DNA from: Candidatus Parepulonipiscium sp. PG-Nuni2H_MBin01 | GTDB lineage: Bacteria > Bacillota > Clostridia > Lachnospirales > Cellulosilyticaceae | Reading direction: 5' to 3' | DNA: 48,301 bases | NCBI GenBank assembly: GCA_001994995.1 | Contig: MDJM01000053.1 | Coordinates: 1-48,301 of the forward strand | Part shown: positions 1 through 8,659 of the stretch, in pieces | Layout: the number at the start of each line of letters is the position of its first letter | How positions within the stretch are numbered: the stretch's first letter is position 1 | Translations under genes and position numbers: made by a program | The notes under the pieces: generated by a model | Seen by the model: the letters and a program-made list of their open reading frames with translations, nothing else | Database searches by the model: none | What the model was told of the DNA's origin: nothing

Positions 1-509
1 ACTTCTCCATGTGGCAAACTGCCCCACATATGCCCAGCAACCGCAATATCAACGCCATCTAAAACGCCACATTCAATCATAGGTAACGCTCCACCTAAAG
101 TTTCCTCCGCAGGCTGAAACATAAATTTAACGGTACCATTTAAAACGTCACGGCACTCATTTAAAATCATAGCAGCACCAAGAAGTGCAGCAGTATGCCC
201 ATCATGACCGCAAGCATGCATAACCGACGGCACTACCGACTTATACGGCACATCAGCCTGCTCATTAATCGGCAATGCATCCATATCTGCCCTTAGCAAA
301 ATAGTCTTACCACTCTGCTTTCCTTCCAAAACACCAACTACACCAGTCTTAGCAACGTTTGGGGTAGTGTCAATACCTAAACAGCGTAAAGTGCGGCACA
401 CAAGCTCGGACGTATTATGCTCCTCAAAACCAAGCTCTGGATGCATATGAATATGCTCCCTAAGCGAAATAATTTTATCTGAAAACTTATTAGCAATACT
501 ATTAATCAT
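1..509 (-). CDS. M20 family metallo-amidohydrolase (hippurate hydrolase-like), C-terminus outside window
   Basis: This is the N-terminal 169 residues of a zinc-dependent amidohydrolase of the M20D type, which hydrolyses N-acyl amino acids or related amides in the cytosol. Visible family motifs are HMHPELGFEE near residue 22, LLRADMDALPI in the first metal-ligand region, HACGHDGHTA with the metal-binding histidines, and FQPAEE with the catalytic glutamates. The start ATG (509-507 on the minus strand) has a strong GAGGAGGAGG site about six bases upstream. The reading frame stays open to the window edge, so length and the dimerisation domain cannot be judged. It diverges from the YARHG gene downstream. 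The substrate cannot be told from this part; hippurate, N-acetyl amino acids or indole-3-acetyl amino acids are all possible. Confidence 0.9.
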   Translation of the reverse strand, partial: MINSIANKFSDKIISLREHIHMHPELGFEEHNTSELVCRTLRCLGIDTTPNVAKTGVVGVLEGKQSGKTILLRADMDALPINEQADVPYKSVVPSVMHACGHDGHTAALLGAAMILNECRDVLNGTVKFMFQPAEETLGGALPMIECGVLDGVDIAVAGHMWGSLPHGE

Positions 510-644
510 AAAAAAACCTCCTCCTCTTCAGTATACTACAAAAATACACAATATATTATAACTGTAGTAAATTATTCCCTCGACATATTAGACTGTTAAT
601 CCGGTTATAATACATAATAACAAATTATAAAAGGATGTGAACTT

Positions 645-1664
645 ATGAATAAAAAACTAGCCATATTTATTACTATGATGCTTAGTTCCCCGTTAATCGC
701 CAAAGAGCAAGAGCAATTAATAAGCGCACAAAAAGCTATGAAGTTAGTGGAAGCCTATAACCCTGATGATGAGTACCGATATACGAAAACTGTTTACAGT
801 CATTACGGTCAATACGGTGAGGAACCGCCTTCGTTTCATATAATTTACCCTAAAAATTCTACATCAGCAGGCTATTACGCTGTGCACACTGTAACCGGCG
901 AAATTTTGCATGGCATAACAGAGCCGGAACTGCTGTTATACGATGGCTTTCCTAAGATTAGTGAAGACGAAGTATACGAAATAGGGCGACAAATTTTTGG
1001 CGCTGACGTAACTATTTGCGCCGAGGTAGAGAAAATTGGCGAGCGACTATATTATCACCTAAGCACAGACCAAGCTGACATAATACTAAGAGATGATGCT
1101 GTAGAATTTAACGCTAATTTATACTTAAATAACCATAAACTAGAACCTGTAGAAATTAGCACTGCTGGCTATGTATTTCCTAACAGCCACAAGTGTTATT
1201 TGGAAGAGTGGCAACTAGATGGCCTAACAGTTGAACAACTGCGCATAGCTCGCAATGAAATCTACGCTCGACACGGCCGTACATTTCACTCAAAGGAGCT
1301 GCAAGATTACTTTAACGCACGCTATTGGTACAACGGCACTGTAGACTGCGACTGCTTTGATGAGCAGACGCTTAATGAGATTGAACGCGCCAATATTTCG
1401 CTTATCCAAAAGTGGGAACAGATGGGGGGGTTCTCTTTGCCTAAATTAACGCAAGATGAAATTACACAGCTGGCGCAGTCATTGCTAAGCTCTGAGGAAG
1501 TCCGCTCATGTGTGTTAGGTTCACTTGCAGGATATAGCTATTATGAGTTTATATCAGCTATAGACCCGGCAGTTAAAGTGATAATTAGGGAAGATGGTGC
1601 GTTATTTGATGCTGGGGATAAGCTTGGTGGGCTTAGCTCATTAAAGCCTCTTATTGTAACTTAG
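645..1664 (+). CDS. exported YARHG-domain protein
   Basis: This 339-residue protein has a short basic start (MNKK) followed by a hydrophobic stretch to about residue 19, read as a signal peptide, so the bulk is probably outside the membrane. A YARHG domain is clear at about residues 190-260: TVEQLRIARNEIYARHGR with the name motif at 207-211, then a WY pair and LNEIERANI. YARHG is a small extracellular domain of unknown function, common in Firmicutes surface proteins. The region before it matches nothing I recognise. The start is supported by AAAGGATG eight bases upstream. A G7 run at 1424-1430 lies in the coding region. The gene stands alone and no clear terminator follows it. The domain call is firm; the function is unknown. 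Confidence 0.8.
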   Translation: MNKKLAIFITMMLSSPLIAKEQEQLISAQKAMKLVEAYNPDDEYRYTKTVYSHYGQYGEEPPSFHIIYPKNSTSAGYYAVHTVTGEILHGITEPELLLYDGFPKISEDEVYEIGRQIFGADVTICAEVEKIGERLYYHLSTDQADIILRDDAVEFNANLYLNNHKLEPVEISTAGYVFPNSHKCYLEEWQLDGLTVEQLRIARNEIYARHGRTFHSKELQDYFNARYWYNGTVDCDCFDEQTLNEIERANISLIQKWEQMGGFSLPKLTQDEITQLAQSLLSSEEVRSCVLGSLAGYSYYEFISAIDPAVKVIIREDGALFDAGDKLGGLSSLKPLIVT

Positions 1665-1767
1665 CGAACTGATAGCTAAATTTATATATGTTGTAATAAA
1701 TTCTACCTATGCGCAATAATATAACATAGTATGGTGTTAAAAATTTTGTATAAAGGTGGTTAAAATT

Positions 1768-3486
1768 ATGAGAAACTCAAATATTGTTTCAAATGAGCTA
1801 ACAATAGAAGTGCCAAAGCTACTTGGTAGGCAAAATGAATTGTCTTGGTATAAAAACGCAGCTAATGCGGGGCAGGTAGAAGCCCAGTATAAGCTAGCTT
1901 TATGCTATAAAAATAACAACCAACCCGAGGCTATTCATTGGTTTACCCAGGCGGCCCAACAAGGGCATATTAAGTCCCAGTATAACTTAGGTTTAATTTT
2001 TCTAAATGGTGAGGAAGTAAAGATTAACATTGAAGCTGCCATTTATTGGTTATCTCAATCGGCCCAGTCAGGTCATGTCGACTCACAGTTTAATCTAGCT
2101 TTATGTTATGACACTAATACCGAAGAAGCTTTAGAATGGTTTACCAAAGCCGCTGAGGAGGGACATATGGGTGCTCAGTTTAACCTAGGTTTATGTTATG
2201 ATGAAGACCTAGAAACTGCAGTTAGTTGGTTTGAAAAAGCTGCAAGCCAAGGCCACTCATTAGCTAAACTAACTTTGGCGGATACTCTATTTAGAATTGG
2301 AGACAATTATTATAGGCAGGCGGATTATGAATCTGCTATTCCATGGTTTAGAGATGCATTAGAGAAAGGGAGTACACAAGCACAGTCCTATCTCGCTAAT
2401 GCTTTATATAAACTAGGCACTTATTACTACGATAAGCAAGACTTTGAAACCGCGATACACTTGTGTAAACAAGCTGCTGAGTACGGTCATATTGGCGCGC
2501 TCGATAGTATAGGAGAGTCGCTTTGTAAAGTTGGAATTAGTTACTATAATAAGGAAGAGTTTGAACAAGCTATAGTTTGGTATAAACAATCTGTTGAATA
2601 TGGATTTGCAGAAGCTAAAGAGCATATTGTGGATTGTTTATATCGCATAGGCGCAGAATATTACTACAAGGGTGAATTTGAAGCTGCCACATCTTGGTTT
2701 ATTCAAGCGACTAAAGAGGGCCACTACGTTGCTAAGTATCAGCTAGAAGATTGCTGGTTTAGATTGGGCGAGGCGTATTATTTAAAATGCGACTTGCAAC
2801 AAGCTATTAACTGGCTATCTAAAGTTAAAGAGCATAAAATTGCTAAAATCCGTTTAGAGGATAGTTTATACCGCTTAGGCGTTAGTAGCTATGAAGCTGG
2901 TGAAGAAAAGTTAGCTTTAGACTTATTAACTAGAGCTTGTGAGTTGGATGGTAAAAATGCTATTTATTGCTGGCACTACTTAGGAAAACTGTATAACGAA
3001 AATTGGGAATTTGAATTAGCTCAAAAGTGGCTAACTCTCGCTGCAAACGCTGGATTAGTAGCTGCTCAATTTGATTTAGCCATGTTCTATTATGAGGGCG
3101 CAAATCAAAACTATGATTTAGCTATAGTTTGGCTAACTCGCGCAGCAGAGGCTGGTCATACAAACGCGCAACTATATTTATCCGCTTGCTTTAAAAAAGG
3201 TTACATTGTAGACATCGATATAGAGCAAGCAATGTTTTGGTTAATAAAAGTGGCAGAAACTGGTGACGCAGATGCTAACTATACATTAGGAAATTATTAC
3301 GAATCTAATGGTGAATTAGAAAAAGCTTTACAACATTATACTCAAGCCGCTGAATCAGAGCTACCTAAAGCTAAACAGCACTTACCACAAATTTGGTATA
3401 AGTTAGGGATAAGTTATAAAAATACAGACCCTGAAAAAGCTACAAAATTGATAAATAAAGCTATTGCAGCTGGATATTTAATCTAA
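1768..3486 (+). CDS. Sel1/TPR-like repeat protein
   Basis: This protein of 572 residues consists almost entirely of helical repeats of the Sel1 type (units such as AAQQGHIKSQYNLGLIF and SAQSGHVDSQFNLALCY). Many units are shorter than the standard 36 residues or carry TPR-like forms (YRQADYESAIPWFRDAL). It has no signal peptide or membrane segment, so it is probably a cytosolic protein-interaction scaffold. The open frame extends upstream to a GTG at 1756. That GTG sits inside the AAAGGTGG ribosome binding site (1752-1759), so the ATG at 1768 is chosen. A much larger Sel1 protein lies at 33.2-36.0 kb on the other strand; the two are related in architecture but not near-identical copies. The partner and function are unknown. 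Confidence 0.85.
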   Translation: MRNSNIVSNELTIEVPKLLGRQNELSWYKNAANAGQVEAQYKLALCYKNNNQPEAIHWFTQAAQQGHIKSQYNLGLIFLNGEEVKINIEAAIYWLSQSAQSGHVDSQFNLALCYDTNTEEALEWFTKAAEEGHMGAQFNLGLCYDEDLETAVSWFEKAASQGHSLAKLTLADTLFRIGDNYYRQADYESAIPWFRDALEKGSTQAQSYLANALYKLGTYYYDKQDFETAIHLCKQAAEYGHIGALDSIGESLCKVGISYYNKEEFEQAIVWYKQSVEYGFAEAKEHIVDCLYRIGAEYYYKGEFEAATSWFIQATKEGHYVAKYQLEDCWFRLGEAYYLKCDLQQAINWLSKVKEHKIAKIRLEDSLYRLGVSSYEAGEEKLALDLLTRACELDGKNAIYCWHYLGKLYNENWEFELAQKWLTLAANAGLVAAQFDLAMFYYEGANQNYDLAIVWLTRAAEAGHTNAQLYLSACFKKGYIVDIDIEQAMFWLIKVAETGDADANYTLGNYYESNGELEKALQHYTQAAESELPKAKQHLPQIWYKLGISYKNTDPEKATKLINKAIAAGYLI

Positions 3487-3490
3487 TTAC

Positions 3491-3517
3491 ATGCCTCTAT
3501 TTTAAAAATGGAGGCAT
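3491..3517 (+). terminator. hairpin after the Sel1 gene, weak terminator
   Basis: A 10-bp stem (ATGCCTCTAT with ATGGAGGCAT, one G-U pair, 7-base loop) lies four bases after the stop codon. No T-run follows, so it may only stabilise the 3' end. Confidence 0.4.
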
Positions 3518-3564
3518 AATACTAGCAAGCCCGTACATAAAAATAGATTAATCATTTAAAACTA

Positions 3565-3593
3565 TTTACAATTAAGCTCAATTATGCTAATAT
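3565..3593 (+). promoter_or_regulatory. sigma-A-type promoter of the DHH gene
   Basis: TTTACA (3565-3570), a 17-base spacer, and TAATAT (3588-3593), about 78 bases upstream of the DHH phosphoesterase start. Confidence 0.5.
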
Positions 3594-3670
3594 TTTAGTA
3601 ATGAGATATACAATTATTAACTAGTATTTACCTAATTTACTTATTTATTCGGAAAGGATTGGTTGTTGAA

Positions 3671-4594
3671 ATGAAACTTATAACACGTTCAGATTTTGAT
3701 GGATTAGCGTGTGCGGCATTGCTGAAAGTGGCAGGAATAATAGACCATTGGGAATTTGCACACCCTAAGGATTTACAGGATGGACTAGTAGAAGTAGGTC
3801 CAGATGATTGTTTAGCTAATGTTCCTTATGTTGAAGGCTGCGGTTTATGGTTTGACCATCACTGTAGTGAACATGAAAGAGCCGATTTAGCTGGCAAATA
3901 TAATGGTGAGAGTAGAGACTCTCCGTCTTGCGCTAGAATTATTTATGAATATTATGGAGGAGCCGAAAAGTTCCCTAATTTAGAGTCTATGATGTGGGCT
4001 GTAGATAAGGTTGATTCAGCAAATTTAACAATAGATGAAATCCAAAACCCGCCAAAGTGGATTTTGCTAGGATTTCTTATGGACCCTAGAACTGGCTTAG
4101 GTAGATGGAGAAAGTTTACTATTTCAAATTACGTACTTATGGAGAAGCTTATTGATTGTTGTATAACAATGGATATAGATGAAATTATGCTTATGCCTGA
4201 TATTAAGGAAAGGATAGAAGTATATTGGGAGCAAAATGAAAAGTTTATTGAAATGGTTAGAAAATATACCCATGTAGATGGCGATGTAATTATTACGGAT
4301 TTAAGGGGTGTTGACCCTATCTATACTGGCAATAGGTTCCTTATCTATAGCATGTATCCAAAACAAAATATCTCAGTTTGGATAGTTAGCGGTAGAGGAG
4401 GTCTAGGTTGTAGTTGTGCAGTTGGTTATTCGGTTTTAAATAGGACATCTAATGTTAATGTGGGTAGTTTAATGCTTAAGTATGGCGGCGGTGGACATAA
4501 GGCGGTTGGTACTTGCCAGTTTACTGAGGATGCGATGCTTGAAAACATTCCTCAGCTATTAAGAGAGCTTATTGATATGTCTAATACTAAATAG
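3671..4594 (+). CDS. DHH family phosphoesterase
   Basis: This 307-residue cytosolic protein belongs to the DHH/DHHA1 superfamily (NrnA-like nanoRNases, phosphatases and related enzymes), which uses paired metal ions to cleave phosphoesters. The first motif reads RSDFDGLACAALL (residues 6-18), with DFDG instead of the common DSDA form. The DHH motif is FDHH at 61-64, and the DHHA1 substrate motif GGGGHKAVGTC is at about 272-282. Length fits the family. The open frame extends to a TTG at 3659, directly beside the GGAAAGG site (3651-3657). The ATG at 3671 gives a more sensible, though slightly long, spacing of 13. The substrate could be short RNA, cyclic dinucleotide products or another phosphoester; an oligonucleotide-type substrate is only an inference. 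Confidence 0.8.
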   Translation: MKLITRSDFDGLACAALLKVAGIIDHWEFAHPKDLQDGLVEVGPDDCLANVPYVEGCGLWFDHHCSEHERADLAGKYNGESRDSPSCARIIYEYYGGAEKFPNLESMMWAVDKVDSANLTIDEIQNPPKWILLGFLMDPRTGLGRWRKFTISNYVLMEKLIDCCITMDIDEIMLMPDIKERIEVYWEQNEKFIEMVRKYTHVDGDVIITDLRGVDPIYTGNRFLIYSMYPKQNISVWIVSGRGGLGCSCAVGYSVLNRTSNVNVGSLMLKYGGGGHKAVGTCQFTEDAMLENIPQLLRELIDMSNTK

Positions 4595-4596
4595 CA

Positions 4597-4635
4597 AAAA
4601 CACAAGGCGATTGTTATACGCCTTGTGTTTTATTT
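4597..4635. terminator. bidirectional terminator between convergent genes
   Basis: A perfect 13-bp stem, AAAACACAAGGCG with CGCCTTGTGTTTT, around a 9-base loop. A T-rich tail follows on the plus strand and the arm itself ends in TTTT on the minus strand. It overlaps the stop codon of the minus-strand gene. Confidence 0.85.
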
Positions 4636-5019
4636 TGTGTCTAAATGGCTAAGATACGTATCAAAAATATAGTTTACAAATGCAGTCGTATCTCCTGTAT
4701 ACCAACTGTTTTTATAATGTGCCGCTTCTGATTGAAAAATTAAGAAATTCATTTTATCGTTATAAGTAACATCTATTCCTATTATCCAGTCTTGTGTTGA
4801 AAGCGATAAATACTTCGCTGTCTCTAAGTCCAAATCATTCACTAAAGTTATAATAGTTGCTATTTCATCAGGGTCAGTAATGATAATCTTATCTGACGAA
4901 GATGAGTTCCATATAATTAATTCATCGGCAGCAGTATTTAATGAAAATGTAGTATCATAAAACATAAAATACCATATCGCTATAGCTGCTAACACTAATA
5001 CTAATATTACCTTTTTCAT
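4630..5019 (-). CDS. small membrane-anchored protein of unknown function
   Basis: This 129-residue protein has one N-terminal hydrophobic segment (about residues 3-20, MKKVILVLVLAAIAIWYFMF). The rest is a soluble domain rich in beta-prone stretches, and no lipobox is seen. It is most likely a signal-anchored protein facing outward. The start ATG has AGAGGTGATT just upstream. The stop lies inside the shared terminator with the DHH gene. It follows the DUF554 gene on the same strand after about 30 bases, so the two may be cotranscribed. I recognise no family. Confidence 0.65.
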   Translation of the reverse strand: MKKVILVLVLAAIAIWYFMFYDTTFSLNTAADELIIWNSSSSDKIIITDPDEIATIITLVNDLDLETAKYLSLSTQDWIIGIDVTYNDKMNFLIFQSEAAHYKNSWYTGDTTAFVNYIFDTYLSHLDTK

Positions 5020-5049
5020 ACAATCACCTCTCTTTATGTCTAGTATGGC

Positions 5050-5736
5050 TTAAAGTAGAAATATTATTACCATGATTAACATAGCAGGTAACATATTTGC
5101 AACTTTAATGTGCTTAATTTCTAATATATTAAGGGATAGCCCTATAAGCAGAATTCCGCCGACAGCGCTAATTTGTTCTATTAACATAGGGTCTAGAAAA
5201 GGTTCTATCGTAGCAGCAAATAGAGTTATTAACCCTTGATAAATTACTAGCGGTATAACAGAAAACATAACTCCAATGCCCATGCTATTAGCGAATAATA
5301 TAGACGTAATACCATCCATAAAGCTTTTAGTAAACAGAATGCTATGCTCACCACGAAGCCCACTATCAAGTGCGCCCATTATAGCCATAGAGCCAACGCA
5401 GTAAAGTAGCGTAGCAGTCATCATACCTTCAACGAATGTACTGTTATCAAACTTAATTTTAGTCAAAAGCTTCTTTTTTATATTATTACCAAACTTATCC
5501 AGCGTCCTTTCTATATTCCACCATTCCCCTATAATGCTACCAAGAACAATGCTAACAATAACCTGCAGTATATTAGTGCTAGCTAGTGCATAGTCAATCC
5601 CCATAACACAAACGGTAAGCGCAATACCATTAAGTATAATCGTCTCAAAACCTTTCGGTATCCCTTTCTTAAACCCAAGTCCCATAAGAGAACCTATTAT
5701 AATAAGAGTTGCATTAACAATAGTGCCTAAAAACAT
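5050..5736 (-). CDS. DUF554 family membrane protein (YdfK/YqgA type)
   Basis: This 228-residue integral membrane protein has the features of the DUF554 family: MFLGTIVNATLIIIGSLMGL at the N-terminus, an ILNGIALTVCVMGI segment, FVEGMMTATLLYCVGSMAIMGALDSGL in the middle, and SAVGGILLIGLSLNIL near the end. Six or seven membrane helices are apparent. Length fits the family. The molecular function of DUF554 is not established, although a transport role is often assumed. The start is supported by AAGGAGTG upstream. A signal-anchored unknown gene lies 30 bases downstream. Confidence 0.85.
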   Translation of the reverse strand: MFLGTIVNATLIIIGSLMGLGFKKGIPKGFETIILNGIALTVCVMGIDYALASTNILQVIVSIVLGSIIGEWWNIERTLDKFGNNIKKKLLTKIKFDNSTFVEGMMTATLLYCVGSMAIMGALDSGLRGEHSILFTKSFMDGITSILFANSMGIGVMFSVIPLVIYQGLITLFAATIEPFLDPMLIEQISAVGGILLIGLSLNILEIKHIKVANMLPAMLIMVIIFLL

Positions 5737-5864
5737 TGTACATCACTCCTTTAGAAATATTTAGCAATTTAAGAGTACCATATTTTTAAACTTAAGTCAA
5801 ATTGGAACCAATCGCTATATTTTATAATACTATATGATAAGTGCTTAATAAGGAGGATATAGCG

Positions 5865-6158
5865 ATGCAAAGATTTTTGTTTTCATTAATGTTACCGTTA
5901 GTTATATTATTTATGATAATTATAAAACCGCTTTGTTTACTATTTAATACAATTCTTAGATTTATTCAATGGGGAATAAGCCATTTTGCCTTTATACATA
6001 TCAATTTAAATATGCCAACCAATAAGGAATTTATGGAGCTTGAGAATATAAGATATTTAGAGCCACCACAGTTTATAAAGAAGCTGCAGCGCTATCCAGA
6101 TGTAATTAGCATAATTGTGGCAATAGTTACTCTATTTGTAATTTCCAATTTGTTGTAA
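5865..6158 (+). CDS. small two-helix membrane protein
   Basis: This protein of 97 residues has a hydrophobic N-terminal segment (about residues 4-30), a soluble middle with the acidic-aromatic stretch ELENIRYLEPPQF, and a hydrophobic C-terminal segment (VISIIVAIVTLFVISNLL). Both helices are probably in the membrane. The open frame extends to a GTG at 5841, but a strong AAGGAGGAT site at 5850-5857 points to the ATG at 5865. A TATAAT at 5823-5828 may be its -10 box. No family is recognised. Confidence 0.65.
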   Translation: MQRFLFSLMLPLVILFMIIIKPLCLLFNTILRFIQWGISHFAFIHINLNMPTNKEFMELENIRYLEPPQFIKKLQRYPDVISIIVAIVTLFVISNLL

Positions 6159-6163
6159 CAAAA

Positions 6164-6185
6164 AAAAGGGGAAAGCTCCCCTTTT
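6164..6185. terminator. bidirectional terminator between convergent genes
   Basis: A 9-bp stem AAAAGGGGA/TCCCCTTTT with a 4-base loop. The A-run on the left and T-run on the right serve both strands. It ends just before the stop of the minus-strand gene. Confidence 0.8.
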
Positions 6186-6186
6186 A

Positions 6187-7059
6187 TTAGCGTGTTTCAG
6201 TCCAATCAGTATAAATAACGTTAGTAATTTGATATTCAAAAATTAAATCATTGTAACGCTCATTATAAAGAGTCTTATGAGTGTCAATTAGCTGGTCAAT
6301 GTAACAACCAAATGAAGTATTAGTAATATCGTTTGCGTAAAGAGTAGCACCAGTGAGGTTGCAGTTAAAACCTACAATATAGTCGCCGAAAATATTCTTA
6401 ATAGAAAGCACCCCTTGAACCTCTCTAATGTCTTTAGAAGTGCCATTATTAACAGCGAAATCAAACTCAATTTTAGTCCCATCCACATTGCGCTTATCCA
6501 CAACATCCATAGTAATCGCCGAGTTAACTTCTGTTGAAAACGTAGTGTTTTGTCTAACAGGGGTATCGGCATAAATGATTTCATCAACGTTAACCGTAAA
6601 TTTCATTAAACCGTAATCGTTGTTATACAGCTCCACCTCAGATTCTACAAAAGAATTGATGCAAATAGGAGTATCGTAAAACTCCGCAAAGCCATAAGCC
6701 AAAACCGTATTACCAGTAAGTACTATAGGGTCGGTGATAATAATTCCTTCAAATAAATCTTCCACAGTTAAAGTTCCTTTAATTGCGCGTATGTCCTCGT
6801 CTGAGTTATTTTGTACAAAATAATGCATCTGGACATAATCTGCATAACTTGAAGCATTTCGGGGAATGTTTATCTTATCAGCTGTGTGAACAACTACAGC
6901 GTTTGATGATACTACCTCTCCGCTAGAAGTTATAATCATATTATTGGGAACTTCTGTAATTTCTGATGGATTACCTACGTTGAATAAAAATACTCCCATT
7001 ACAATTACTAGTATTAATAAAAATAAGCCAAGACATCCAATTGCAATTGTTAGCGCCAT
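6187..7059 (-). CDS. membrane-anchored protein with a duplicated extracellular domain
   Basis: This protein of 290 residues has an N-terminal membrane segment (about residues 3-25, ALTIAIGCLGLFLLILVIVMGVF) and two tandem copies of one beta-rich domain outside the membrane. The copies align by eye: IRAIKGTLTVEDLFEGII with IREVQGVLSIKNIFGDYI, and FTVNVDEIIYAD with YQITNVIYTDW at the ends. This is an Ig-like or DUF-type binding fold in appearance; I cannot name it with certainty. The open frame starts further upstream, but GAAAAGGAGG ends five bases before the ATG at 7059, so that start is taken. The neighbouring 65-residue gene upstream has the same type of N-terminal anchor. Confidence 0.7.
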   Translation of the reverse strand: MALTIAIGCLGLFLLILVIVMGVFLFNVGNPSEITEVPNNMIITSSGEVVSSNAVVVHTADKINIPRNASSYADYVQMHYFVQNNSDEDIRAIKGTLTVEDLFEGIIITDPIVLTGNTVLAYGFAEFYDTPICINSFVESEVELYNNDYGLMKFTVNVDEIIYADTPVRQNTTFSTEVNSAITMDVVDKRNVDGTKIEFDFAVNNGTSKDIREVQGVLSIKNIFGDYIVGFNCNLTGATLYANDITNTSFGCYIDQLIDTHKTLYNERYNDLIFEYQITNVIYTDWTETR

Positions 7060-7175
7060 AATTATTCCTCCTTTTCTTTCATACATTATACTAATTAGAC
7101 CGTAGACTGGATAAAAAGTTATATACATATTATATGATAATATTGGGATTTATAGTCCTAATTTTGGTAAAATAA

Positions 7176-7373
7176 TTATAAATTAGCATCTGTTTCTATA
7201 ATTTCGTTGGTAGCAAAGTACGAGGTTTCTATTACTTGCTTTGGTGCTAGAGCTTCTATTGCTTCTACATCGGCTGGGGTTGCTGCTAGAGCAGTTATAA
7301 TTGCAACTATAACTACAATGATGGTAATAAATAAAACTACGGCTAAGCATGCTATCACAATGTTAAAAATCAT
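7176..7373 (-). CDS. small single-pass membrane protein
   Basis: This 65-residue protein has one long hydrophobic segment (about residues 2-30, IFNIVIACLAVVLFITIIVVIVAIITAL) and a short polar, acidic tail. A good GGAAGGTGAG site precedes the ATG by five bases, which favours this frame over the overlapping plus-strand frame at 7207-7398. The anchor style resembles that of the duplicated-domain protein downstream on the same strand (117 bases between them), so the two may form a unit. No function can be assigned. Confidence 0.6.
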   Translation of the reverse strand: MIFNIVIACLAVVLFITIIVVIVAIITALAATPADVEAIEALAPKQVIETSYFATNEIIETDANL

Positions 7374-7631
7374 CGTCTCACCTTCCTTATTTTTATAATA
7401 TATATTGCCATTATATTAGATGAAAATTAATTATGTGATTAAAATAAATAAAACTGTATAAATTACCAATTATAATGTATATAAATTTGGAAAAGTTTTT
7501 ATTAATAAAGTATTTGTTATAATTACATATAAAGATTTTAGTATAAAGGCCGATAATATTATTGAGATTAATAGTCTTAGGTTTTAATTTAAATATAACT
7601 TTTAATCTAAAAATGAAAGGGGGATGTAATA

Positions 7632-8486
7632 ATGTCAATAGGGGCAGTACAAAATTCATATGGCACATACTCAGTGCAGTCTGTTCAAACGTCGGCAACT
7701 GAGTCGGTAACACCTGTATCTTCTGTAAAACCTACGGTGGAGTCCACTAGCACTCAGCAACAACCACCACCACCGCCACCACCGCCATCTAAGTCTGATG
7801 AGGAAAAGCAAACTGATATAACTAATGCTCAGCAACTTTTGGAGGCTCAAACTACTGAGAATGCTCAGCAGATAAGAGCTACTGCATATTCGGCTTTAAC
7901 TGAAACTGACGAAACTGAAGTAGCTGATGAAACTGACGTAACTGATAACACTGAAGTAACTGAGGAAGTAGTAACTGAAGATGATGAGCCAAATTGGCAA
8001 ACTAGTGTGCAAGAGAGTTTAGACCGCTTGCAAGAGTTAGCTAATAGCGCTTCTCAAGCTAGCACGGATGCTTATAAAGAGTTGCTACAAAGAGAAGTTA
8101 GCGAACTTAAAGAAAGCATTAGTCAAAACTTAGAGGGCACTGAGCATAGTTTGGATAGCTTAGGCTTAACTGACTTTGATGTAACTGGGGAGTTTTCTAT
8201 AGATACACTTACTCGGGCATCAGATATTCTTAACGGTATACCACCGTCTGATACTCCTACCGTAGAAGATGTAGTAGTGGAGGAGACAACAGAGGAGGAG
8301 GTAGTGGAAGAAGAGACGGAGACTTTCGATTTAGGGAGCGATTACTTAAATTCATTAGTGGACGATTTTTCACAATTCCAAATTGCAAGTGTATTAAAGT
8401 ATGACAATACAAGTAGTTTGTTAAGCCTGTTATACGGCGATAGCTCATCTACGGATAACACCTTCTATAATACATGGTATAGTTAA
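7632..8486 (+). CDS. proline-run, Thr/Glu-rich low-complexity protein
   Basis: This 284-residue protein has no signal peptide. It starts with a Ser/Thr/Gln/Val-rich segment (MSIGAVQNSYGTYSVQSVQT), then a run of eight prolines (about residues 45-52), then acidic Thr/Glu/Val repeats of the form ETDETEVADETDVTDN. A predicted helical stretch follows (about 118-165, SVQESLDRLQELANSASQ), then another acidic run (EETTEEEVVEEETE) and a tyrosine-containing tail. Its N-terminus recalls small structural proteins in flagellated Clostridia, but I cannot place it in a family. The start is supported by AAAGGGGGATG nine bases before the ATG. A stem-loop terminator follows directly, so it is a single-gene unit. 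Confidence 0.7.
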   Translation: MSIGAVQNSYGTYSVQSVQTSATESVTPVSSVKPTVESTSTQQQPPPPPPPPSKSDEEKQTDITNAQQLLEAQTTENAQQIRATAYSALTETDETEVADETDVTDNTEVTEEVVTEDDEPNWQTSVQESLDRLQELANSASQASTDAYKELLQREVSELKESISQNLEGTEHSLDSLGLTDFDVTGEFSIDTLTRASDILNGIPPSDTPTVEDVVVEETTEEEVVEEETETFDLGSDYLNSLVDDFSQFQIASVLKYDNTSSLLSLLYGDSSSTDNTFYNTWYS

Positions 8487-8495
8487 AATTTTCAG

Positions 8496-8526
8496 CAGCT
8501 GGATTAAATAATCTGGCTGTTTTTTT
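8496..8526 (+). terminator. stem-loop terminator
   Basis: A 10-bp stem, CAGCTGGATT with AATCTGGCTG (two G-U pairs), 4-base loop, then a run of seven T. Confidence 0.85.
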
Positions 8527-8659
8527 ATGCCTTTGGGAAATAAAACCAATGTTAAACTATTCCAATATGGTTTTACTATACTAAATAAATAAGTTATTAC
8601 ATATAATATGTTCGTAGAAAATATCCAGCCTAAATATAAAAAGAAAGAGAGATGTGCAG

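Noticed and set aside
7207..7398. Plus-strand open frame overlapping the 65-residue membrane gene
   Set aside because: The minus-strand frame has a good ribosome binding site and a natural membrane helix. The plus frame is its mirror.
7411..7713. Minus-strand open frame of 100 codons
   Set aside because: It lies over an AT-rich intergenic region and the start of the proline-run gene, has a composition of random AT-rich DNA and no ribosome binding site.
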